Below are positions 34,961-44,831 of a DNA stretch of 64,000 nt, piece by piece (positions within the stretch are counted from its first letter, which is position 1; every line of letters starts with the position of its first letter). The position numbers and the translations under genes are program-made. This stretch comes from Carya illinoinensis (Eukaryota > Streptophyta > Magnoliopsida > Fagales > Juglandaceae). The notes below the pieces were generated by a model. That model did no database searches. It saw only the letters and a list, made by a program, of their open reading frames with translations, and had not been told where the DNA came from. The stretch is taken from positions 3,658,001 through 3,722,000 of the forward strand of contig NC_056767.1 in assembly GCF_018687715.1 (NCBI RefSeq), given 5' to 3'.

Positions 34961-35859
34961 ATGATTGATTATTATCTTTCACATGTGCATGTTTTATTTG
35001 AATATTTTCAAAAGTGATTGGTACTTTTTTTAATTTATGCAAAAGGTAAAAGATTAGATTTGAATTTTTTTAAAAGTAAAATGTGCTCATTTTTTCATAT
35101 GTCAAAAGTAAAAGATTAGGTTTGAAGTATTTGAAAAATGAATGATGTTGTCTCTTGACAATTGAAAAAGAAGAACCTTTTATTTGAATTTTTTGAAAAA
35201 GTGAATGATATTGTTTTCGACATGTGAATCTTTTTAAATTTGAATATGAAGTCTTATATGCCTATAAATCAATCACTTGAGAGCTTCACATTTACAATAT
35301 CTAGAGCATACAACATTCATTCAAAACCTTCATTCTCTCTTCTCTAAGTATTGAGCCTTAATCCTTGTTCATTTTGAGAGAGATATAGTTTACGGTGTAT
35401 TGTTCTTATTTCACTCATTGAGAAGTATTTTCTGATAACCTACCCATTATCAGCTCTTGTATCAGTAAAAGGGTGTGTATAACCCTTGTGTGTGTAAAAA
35501 TTATTCTACACAGATAATAATTGAATCACCACGTATAAGGTGATTGCAAGTATAGAGGGTGTTCTACACGGATCCTTTGTAGCGGTATTGTTTAAAAGTG
35601 TAATAAGTTTCTATCTCCACCTGAAGGAGGTTGAATAGTGAATTTGGGATCTTCAAGGGGTAGCTTGAGGCAAGGACGTAGGCAGTGGGGCCAAATCTCG
35701 TTAACATACTGAGTTTACTTCTCTCTTACCCTTACTCTTTATATTTATTGCTGTTTCGTATTTTGTTTATATTTTATGTTGTATATTTTATTTATAATTG
35801 TTATTTTTTTTAAATACAACTCAATTCACCCCCCTCTTGTGTTAGTCATCTGGGCAACA
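34142..35859 (+). mobile_element. Solo LTR of a SIRE/Maximus-like Copia element, with internal duplication
   Basis: The right end reads CAATTCACCCCCCTCTTGTG and on to GGCAACA, the style of SIRE-type LTR ends. ATGAC follows at 35860-35864 and precedes the left end at 34137-34141 (and again at 34577-34581). The left end starts TATTGAACCC, probably from TGTTGAACCC. No internal retroviral genes remain, so it is a solo LTR. A 440-base tandem duplication copied the left junction, so the original LTR is about 34582-35859 (1,278 bases). Confidence 0.7.
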
Positions 35860-35955
35860 ATGACATTATAGGAAAAAAATTGAGAGACATTTCTAAGTAT
35901 ATTGAAATTTTATAAAATTTTATAGAGCATATGGAGATCATAAATTTTTTTTGCC

Positions 35956-35974
35956 GGGGGGGGGGGGGGGGGGG
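35956..35974 (+). repeat. Homopolymer of 19 G
   Basis: An uninterrupted G run flanked by TTTTTTTTGCC and CATTTT. It is inside the hAT-like relic. Exact length may be unreliable because homopolymers are prone to sequencing error. Confidence 0.9.
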
Positions 35975-36086
35975 CATTTTCTATATTTATAAAATTATGA
36001 TTAAAAAATAGGGTATACTTTGTAGAGCATGTAGGTCCGCCCCTCTACCTCCTAAGAATTGTTCTCCGATCCCCTTGAACACCTTA

Positions 36087-36417
36087 TCTGTTTGGAACTT
36101 AGATTCAGTTGAGATCAACTCAATTTAGTCTAATTTTAAACTGAGTCTAACATCTAAATACTCAACTCTTAAATTATTAAACTTATCTCAATTCAAAACC
36201 TCTTTACACGTAAAACTCACAACATTTTTCAACTCAACAACTCATTACAGGCAAGGCCCACAACATTTTTTAACTTCCCATAAATATATCTAAACTCATT
36301 TTAATATCCAAACATATCTAAACTTATTTTAGGTGGACTCCACAAAACTCACTCCACCATTTCAACTCATTACTATTCATAAATGATTCAACTCAGCTCC
36401 ATATCCAAACCGGGCCT
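36087..36417. mobile_element. PIF/Harbinger-like MITE in pseudogene exon 2
   Basis: About 331 bases with termini TCTGTTTGGA and, at the right, TCCAAACCGGGCC, which are imperfect inverted repeats typical of Tourist-type MITEs. TTA precedes it and TTG follows; the intact auxilin exon has ACTTAGTAGGCC at the corresponding site (about 21540). It is non-coding. Confidence 0.75.
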
Positions 36418-37447
36418 TGGCAGGTCGAATAAATCTGAGGGCACAAAACTTGGTGCTATCTCCATATTGAGGTCCCCTCCAAAACCAATGCAAGTTTTGA
36501 ATGCACAAATAGGTTTTTCCTTAAAACTTATGAAATTCTTCTTTTACTTTCAATTCCTTCATAACCTTAGTAGTTTGCAAGATGGTCTGTTTGAAGCAGT
36601 TAAAAGCTCTCATGCATCTTCAATTGACGAACTTGAGGACTTCACCATGAGTAGACTGTGAAATAAAGTCGACAAATAATTAGATGTACACACTAGTGGA
36701 AAAGGCGGTAAGGACATCAACCACCAAATCTAGTTTGCATAATGGAGCTGAATATGCATCAAACTGCACTATGCAATAAGGTGGAGATGATCTAGAATCT
36801 TTTTTCAGTGTGGGTTCTAGAGCAAACAGTGTACCAAGATCAAGGGCTACTACTTTGGCAAGAACCTTGGATGTGAAAATCATCACCATTCTTATTTTAA
36901 TACTAATCGGATTATATTATTCACTTTCTCTTGCACTTTTTAGGACACTCTATTTGATGCACCAGTTCACAAGAGAAGTCCTGAAGTCCCCTAAAGGATG
37001 CCATCTGAGGCCTCAGCAAGCATAAAGAAGTCTTCTTCTGCACCACTCATGGTTGATGACCTTACTTCAATTTTTGGAGGTAATGTCTTATTGATGTGCA
37101 TGTTTCATTTCCAAGAAGTTGAAGGAGAAAGTACTGAAGAAAGATGAAAAGCAGATTGGGCTGCCATTGAAGGACTCAGGATCATGCAATGTGTGTTTTC
37201 AATCGTCCTTTACACTTTTCTTCCTTAGCGGAAACTTTATTTTATTTTATGGGATTGATGAGCTTAATTTCTTTCTATTTACTTATTTTTTTATGAATGC
37301 GATATATATAAAATATGTTCATTGATTTCCTCAATTTCTATTTACTCATTTATAGTCTAAAATGGTGCATTCTGGGGGACCTTGTTGCTATTCTATTGCT
37401 TGTATTGCTTTGGCCTTCATAGCTTGACATATTCACTAGCATTGGTT

Positions 37448-37774
37448 AAATATATATTTTTTTCTTTCACAAGTAATAGACTTCATTAATAAACCACGAT
37501 ATACAAGCAACATATGTAGACTAGAAAATAATTATACAGGAGGATCCTTCCAAAATTTAGCAAGCATTGTGGGATTTTTATTAGCGGGATGCTTTCATAC
37601 ATGTTGCTTAAAGATTCCTATTACATAATGGAATGCGCGCGTCGATTCTAAAATCCATGTATTTTTACTGCTAACTAGCTTTTAAAATTCTAGAGTAAGA
37701 ATCTTGTATCTCTGGCTATACCTTCCATTATCCAGTCTGATACTTTTTGAGGCTGCTCTATGGTTCTGATGGTT
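37448..37774 (-). mobile_element. 5'-truncated antisense LINE tail
   Basis: A T-rich start near 37456 (complement of a poly-A tail) is followed by CACAAGTAATAGACTTCATT, similar in style to the LINE end at 18862. The target duplication ACTAGCATTGGTT (37435-37447) recurs as ACTAGCATTTGTT (37775-37787). The intact gene has an empty site near 22630-22645. Confidence 0.75.
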
Positions 37775-37832
37775 ACTAGCATTTGTTAATTATTAGGCAA
37801 TTTAATTTCCTAACATTTCAGCTTCAAGACTT

Positions 37833-40613
37833 TGTTGAAGAAAATTGATTGGATATAGTAATCTGAAAAATAATGCAACTTTGAGGTATGTAGAACACTA
37901 TCTTTAAGGTAATAATTGTCCCCACTCAAAAGGTTTAGAAACTTCAACATTAAGATCTCGAAGTTTATTCACCAAAAATTACAATTCATAGACTTGATCC
38001 ATCAAAGAAGTATTATCATTCATTGCAAAATTTAAAATATTTATCCTCAATTCTATACTTGAATTCTAATGCCTCTCAAATCTCTTTTGGTAACTTGATT
38101 GATGTAAACAAATCGTAAAGATGATTAAAAAAAAAAAGTATATTTAGAATGTACCCTCTACATACCACTTCATCTTCTTCGCACTTCTTGTGGTCTGCCT
38201 TGAGTTGATCATTATCGTCAGATTTGGGTTCTGGAAGTATTAGCAAGTTCTAATCCAAAACATACGAAATCTTCAATGTAGTAAGAATGAACATCAACTT
38301 GTCTTTCTAGCGAGTACAATTTATTCCATCAAACCTATCAACTTTGACAAATTCTTGATTCTTCATCTTGAAAGTCGCTATATCAAATTTTGATTCCATT
38401 GCGATTATCACCTTAAATTTGTTGAAGAAATTGCACGGATACAGTAATCTAAAAAATAATGTGACTTTTAGACATGTAGACCACTATCTTTAAGGTGATA
38501 ATTTCTCCTACTAGAAAGAGTTTGCTATCAAGTTACAAGCAATTCACTTCCAAGATACAACAAAGTCACTAACTACATATAACAATTCTAAAATTTTTCC
38601 TTTCGAGTTTCTCTACAAAATGGTGTAAGTGACTGAAAATATAGAAGAATAGAATTAATAAATTCCTGGGTCTCATCTGCGATTTTTAGAGAATTAAGTG
38701 ATATCATGTGAAAAATTTCAACTCTTAACTTGTAACTTTTCAACTGATAGTTATAGTTTAAAAATCATGTTGTTTCATTTAGAAACCAAAGAACATGCCT
38801 GGTCAAATGGTTGGACACCTCCCTTTCCCAAGGGAGGTCACTGGTTAGAAATACCTATTCAACATTTCAGTTGAATTTATTTTGAAGCATTGCATCAATC
38901 CAAATGGGTCTTCACACAGGCTGGTTCAGCCCATGCATGGTGTATCTTCGGCCCATGCCATGCATGGTACCTCTTTGGCCCAAACATTGTGCCAAATGTG
39001 GTGTATCTTCAGCCTATACGTGGTATCTCTTCGACCCAAACATTGTGCCTCTTCAGACTTGGCCCACATGCACCCCTTAAGCTATTCCATAGTCATGTTA
39101 AAATGAAAGCACCAAAGTGTAGCCATAATAATTTGAATTCATACCCTTTCATTTGAAACAACATATTCTTACCACTGAACCAATGTATCTCTTTGAGATA
39201 ATAGTTCACAAAAATAAATAATAACCCACATTCAATAAATTCACATATTTAATATCACAATCTATAATAAATATAACAATCTCCACTTAGATTGCGATAT
39301 TAAATTTTCGATCAAATATTGATATCCACATACATAGAAGAATGTATCTCTCGACTTAAATATTCAATTAGTATAAGTATCTCAAATTCTTAACAAAGTC
39401 AATGGTGGCCTAGGATTAAACCAAGACTCTATACGTTAAGAATGGAAATAGCACACACATGATTCCATCCAATTTTAGCAAGATAACTCACCAATTATTT
39501 GCACTAATCCACGTGCACCATCCCAGCATTCATGAACATTTACAAAAGTAAACTTTAAACTTTTGCTAGAAGCTATCCCCACCTCTTATGTTTACATAGG
39601 TAAAATTCCTTCTGTGTCTCTGATACTTTAGACACTTATACAACTATTGAACTTCATTATGAGTATAATAGTCATCCTACATTTAGCGTAATAGCCAACA
39701 CTGACCATCTTGGAAGGGTTCTCACATTAAATTAAATTTTACTGATATTCTAACCACATAATTGTAACTTGTTATTACTCATTAAACCTTAGACTATTTA
39801 TTAATAGTGTAAGATTGAGTTCCTATTACAAGTGACTTTTTTAAAAGAAACGTTTCAAACCCATTCTCCTAGATGTACTATTCCCCAAATCTCTCGAGAT
39901 CCCCTTTGTGAAAGGATCCACCAAGTTTTTATTTGACCCCATATATATAATAGTGATAATATCACCACTTATTAATTGTTTGACATATTCATGTCTAAAA
40001 CTAATATGTCTAAATTTTCCATTATAGACTTTACTATAAACCCTAGACATAATAGGTTCACTATCACTGCACAAAGAAATGGCTGACATCGGTTGTGGCC
40101 ACAACTTAATATAAAATAACAAATTCATCAGTCATTCTGCCTCTTTGCCCATTGCAGCCAAGGCTACAAATTCATGTTACATTGTAGAATGTGAAGTACA
40201 TGTCTATTTCTTAGAAACCCATGAAATAGTTCCACTACCAAAGGTGAAAACCCAACCAGACATAGCCTTATTATCACTTGCATTAGTAATCCAACTAAAA
40301 TCACAATATCCTTCTAGTATAGCAGGAAAATTGGTATAACACAATCCTAACTAATTAGTTCTTTTAAAGTACCCTAGGACTCTACCAATTGCTTTCCAAT
40401 GCTTCATACTAGGATTACCTGTATATTTAGAAAGTTTACATACTACAAATGAAATATCTAGTTTGGTGCAATGCATTGCATACATTAAACTAACGATTGT
40501 ACTAGCAAATTCTAACTAAGCAATCACTCTACTAGCATTTTCAATTAATTTAAATGAAGATTCATATGGGTATTTGCTTCTTTAATTCCTAAATGTTGAA
40601 ATTTAAAAACCAA
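37833..40613 (-). mobile_element. Antisense composite Copia relic (RT end/RNase H, LTR, gag, LTR fragment)
   Basis: Reading the minus strand downward: 40600-39841 encodes the end of RT and RNase H (S-L-M-Y-A-M-H-C-T and, near the end, N-L-V-D-P-F-T-K-G). A long LTR-like region reaches 38420. A gag follows at 38400-37930 (start M-E-S-K-F-D-I-A-T-F-K, then F-D-G-I-N-C-T-R-W-K-D-K-L). A second copy of the LTR end lies at 37833-37927, matching 38420-38515. So RNase H of one unit runs into an LTR and then gag of another. It replaced auxilin exons 6-8 in the pseudogene. Confidence 0.8.
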
Positions 40614-40916
40614 TAGGTTTGACAAGTCTTTGGTATTATTAAATGGTTTGTGGTTTAATTGACAATGAAAAAGTGCTCTACAATAGTGCTTCTTTTAAGA
40701 CATTGCAAATTAATTATTTCTACCCGATGCTAATTTTGTTAATTGTCCAGCATTGTCCTTATTTAGTTAACACAATCCCATGTGCATTTTCATGATTTCA
40801 AACATTTTTATAGAGTGGATATAATCTCCCGAGGTAGTTTAGCTAACAAAAGTGCAAGTAGGTCTACCAATCAAAGAAACCATTCTGTATTAGTTTTTCA
40901 TTAAATTCAATCATCG

Positions 40917-41191
40917 GGTATTCAGATAAAGACCAAGTCATCCTCATCTACAACAAATTCAAATTCAAAACCAGAGAAAGATTCCGAAGATAATTCCAAC
41001 TGCACAAATTTATCTCCTTCATTTGCTTTATTAATAGATGATGATAAGATTAGATAACATATATATATATATATATATATATCTTTATTTTTTAATTTGA
41101 TTGTTGTAACTAATCACATGTATATTCATCTATAAATAATACACCACAACTCTCAAAATGATTATGGGAAGCATATTTCAAATTCTCTTCA
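40917..41191 (+). repeat. 5' LTR of the 41-46.7 kb Copia relic
   Basis: About 275 bases; its start TATTCAGATAAAGACCAAG matches TATTGAGACAAAGACTATG of the right LTR, and its end matches the right LTR end. It contains a 25-base (AT)n tract at about 41058. Confidence 0.7.
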
Positions 41192-42783
41192 TGGTATCTA
41201 GAGCCAATTGATCCCTACTTACTGCTATGTTCTCCTTCACCACCTTCTCCTCCATGTCTCACCCTTTAGCCTCTCTCATTCATCCTACTCATCAAATTAC
41301 CTTTAAAATAAATAGTGACAACTACCTCTCTTGGAAAGCCCAACTCCTTCCTTACCAACATGGCTAGAAATTTTACTGCTTTGTTAATGGCAGTCATCCT
41401 ACCCCTCCACAATTCTTACCAACCTCCTCTCCCTCCGAAGCTCGTCTTCCAAATCCCAAGTATGAATTATGGTTTGAATAAGATCAATCGATCTTGAGCG
41501 CCCTAATCTCCTCTCTTTTAGAATCTATTCTTACATAGGTCGTCGGTCTTGAAACCTCCTATGATGTCTGTATGACTCTTAAGAAGATGTTTTTCACTAC
41601 ATATCATGCCTGACAAATGAATACCTTATACCAACTTAGCACGTTGAAAAAATGTAATCTCTCAATCCAAGATTATTTTCAAAAAGCTAAGAGCTTTGCT
41701 GATGTGTTATCTACTATTGGTCAACCATTTGGTGACTCTGAACTCATGGATTACGTATTGAATATAATCCTATTATTACCTCGGTCAACACTCACTTCAA
41801 GCCTATGCCGCTTGATGAACTTTACGGCCATTTGATCATACACAAACTTTGCCTAGAGCAAATTGCTGCTACTTCCGATGTTAGCCTTCCATCTACTAAT
41901 ATGGCTACTTGGAATTTTTCACTAAATGGTCGTGGTCACAACAATTCAAATAAGTCATCTCGTGGCTTTGGTGGATGTAATCGTGGTCAAGGCTGTGATC
42001 GCTCTAACTCATCTTCTTCACCAACAAACTCATCTGGCTTTTCTCGACTATTTTGCTAGATTTGTCTCAAAGTGGGGCACACAACACCTAAATATTGTTA
42101 CCGGTTTGATCAAGAATATCAAACTCCTTGACCACCTCAAACATATGCTGCCAACACACAAGCTCCATCAAATTAGTCATGGTATCCGGATACTAGTACT
42201 TCTCACCATATTACATCTGACTTGGGCAATCTAAATCTAAACACTGAATAATACACTGGACAAGATCAGCTTATGGTTGGTAATGGAAAAGGTTTGTGTA
42301 TTCACCATGTTGGCTCCTTCACTCTTTTCTCTTCCTCTAAATCCTTATTTTTAAATTAAATTTTACATCTTCCTAATATCAAAGAGAATCTTCTTTCCGT
42401 ATATCAATTTACCAAAGACAATTGTCTATTTTAAGTTTCACCCTTCCGTCTTTTGTGTTAAGGATCAATTCTCTAGAGCTACACTACTCAAAGGTAAGAG
42501 TAGCAATGGTCTCTACCCATTACAGAATTTGTCCAAGCTTTCTTGTTCACCTGCAGCTTTCTTCAGTGCTCAGGCTTCTCTACTTCAGTGGCACAATCAT
42601 CTTGGTCACTTTTTCTTATGTATTGTTTGTAATATTTTATCTACACGTCACTTAGACGCATCCCAAAAATCTGTCAATAATGTTTGTCATTCTTGTCAAC
42701 TAGGCAAGAGTCGTAGACTTCCTTTTTATTTATCTCTATCTATTTCTGAAGGTCTATTAGATTTGCTATTTACAGATATATGG

Positions 42784-44831
42784 CGTAACACCCCAGTCCC
42801 GCAGGGGTTGGAGAGTTACTTCCTACCATTGAAACTCATATTTTAACAATATAATTACAGACTCCAAATTTCTAATATCATATAAAAATTGTGATTCAAA
42901 TAATTTTCTTAATATAATTAATATCCCTAAATGCTAAGTTATAAGAACACAATAAAAATTTTTTGATAAACTTCGCCAATACTCATATAAAAATTCTCTA
43001 TGCTTAATCCACCAGTCTTAAAATATCTTACCCAATGCTTCATAATCTGACCATCAACTGAAATATCCAAATATCTAAAAAATATCATAGAGATAAGAGG
43101 TAAGTTATTAACAACTCAGTAAGCAAAGCAGATATGCTAGTATGTAAACATGAGCATTTGCAGAATATAGTATGCAGAACAAAATATTTTCCAGAGTTAT
43201 CAAGCAAACAAAACATCTTTTCAAACGTAACAGAGCGATGGTTTTAAGACATATAAAATCCAAAGTACTTTGGCATAACATAACCTAAGTATCATCATCA
43301 CATCAAAACAAAGTATCTCACAAAGTAGAGACCATGTTTCACCATCGTGGTAGGGTTGTGCTAACCCTGGCAGCCAAACTGGGTAGAGACAAAGGTGAAA
43401 TATTTCTCTTATTATTCTCAGAGTCCCAAGTGTACACATAGGAAAGACAAATAAACCACCCTACTTTCAAAGTGGGTGTACTCAAAGATAAAGAAGTTGG
43501 TACCAACTCAAATAAAGCATAACAGAACAGAGCAGATACAGAGTCAAATACAAAATTAGTACACCATGCCAAATGTTTTCATATGTCATATCAAAACTAA
43601 ACTAAGTATCAAAATATATTCAGATCATTCTCACATACTGAAAACAAAAGCCAGAGCATCTTTCTAATCAATGCACAATTTTTCAGAATTTGAATATTGC
43701 TCTTTTTCACAATTCAAAGATATCATGACAAAATGAAGTTTATGTCTATACAATGCATGTCAGAAAACATTTTCCTCTTTCATACAGATTTAATGAGTAA
43801 TGCAAATATACGACTGAGGTTGTTTTTCCCAAGTTCTCATTTCATACCAAAACATGCAAAATTTTCAAAAAGTCAACCTCAATCTAAAACAATTCATTTA
43901 AAGCTTAGCATAGGGACCCCGCTTACCTGGACTTTTTAGCTCTTTTTTAATCTTTCCATAATCATGCCGAATGAATACCAATTGTCACCTATATGGAATA
44001 CTAAACTTTACTAAGTTTATAAAATGACTGCTAAAACTCTCCATCTACTTAAATTCATACTACGGAAAAATAGCTTTGATAACTATCTACTTATTAGAAA
44101 TCTAATAAATACTATTAACATTAAAAATAATCTTAACTTTTTAACAGCATGTTTAAAAATATAATATTTTTTTAAACAAGGTACAACGATCAATGAGACT
44201 ACTAGTACTATGGCCAGTAGATAAATTAGTAAGTCTAAAATATGATATATGTCGTAGATTAAAAATAAGTGTAAAAACGTACACACGAATTTATTCTAAC
44301 AACTTAAAAGACATGCATGAGTTTTACATAAACTTCAAAACCAACGGTTGTACGACGACGAACTCACAAAGAGAAATGACCAGGGACGATAGAAGCAACG
44401 ACTGGACAAGATCAACAGTGTACAGCATGGCTTGAGGGGTGGAGGTCATGCACGGTGGTGTAACTAGGGTTGTGGGTAGAAGGTGACAGAGGCTATGGGT
44501 TTTGGGGAGGAAATTGCTTGTGGTTGATCTATATATATGCCCGTATAGTGGCCAGCAATTTGGGTTGGAGTGGAGGGACTCGGAGTGAAGTTGAAGACAC
44601 GCACCAATGAAACTGATAGATCATAGAATCGGCCAAAACTCAAGAGTGGGAGGGCATCTGCTATAGTGGGTTTGAATGTGAGAGGATAAGAAACACAATA
44701 CGATACCAAAAAAAAAAAAAAAGAGTAAAACCATTGGGGAATGGAAGAGGGAGTAGAAACCGTTCGTCGTCATTCACCAAAAGGGCTAAAATTTTTGCAG
44801 CCTAGGCCAAGTTATGGCCTTGAGTATTACA
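42784..44831 (+). mobile_element. Solo LTR (Gypsy/Tekay-like ends) inside a Copia integrase
   Basis: A 2,048-base insertion starts CGTAACACCCCAGTCCCG and ends GAGTATTACA. TGTAACACCCC starts are common in Gypsy chromovirus LTRs; here the first T is C. TATGG (42779-42783) and TGTGG (44832-44836) look like a 5-base target duplication with one change. Joining the flanks restores the integrase phrase T-D-I-W followed by G-P. It is non-coding. Short open frames inside have no homology I recognise. Confidence 0.7.

Larger units (their letters stand above)
33507..36048. mobile_element. hAT-like DNA transposon relic in pseudogene exon 2
   Basis: The insertion lies between CTCCTTAG (33499-33506) and CTCCTAAG (36049-36056), an 8-base target duplication with one mismatch; the intact auxilin exon has the single site ACCTCCTCAG near 21509. 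The termini (TAGTGGCAAAACCTA at the left, and the complement of TAGGTCCGCCCCTCTA at the right) are imperfect inverted repeats. No transposase is visible. Without the LTR nested inside it the element is about 0.8 kb. The hAT assignment rests on target length and terminal style and is tentative. Confidence 0.55.

Noticed and set aside
38785..38880. tRNA-like stretch (GCCTGGTCAAATGGTT...GGTCACTGGTTAGAA) that recalls a SINE head
   Set aside because: The B box is poor, there is no A-rich tail or target duplication, and it lies in an LTR-like region.
43221..44709. Several short open frames within the solo LTR
   Set aside because: LTR sequence is non-coding and the frames show no family signature.
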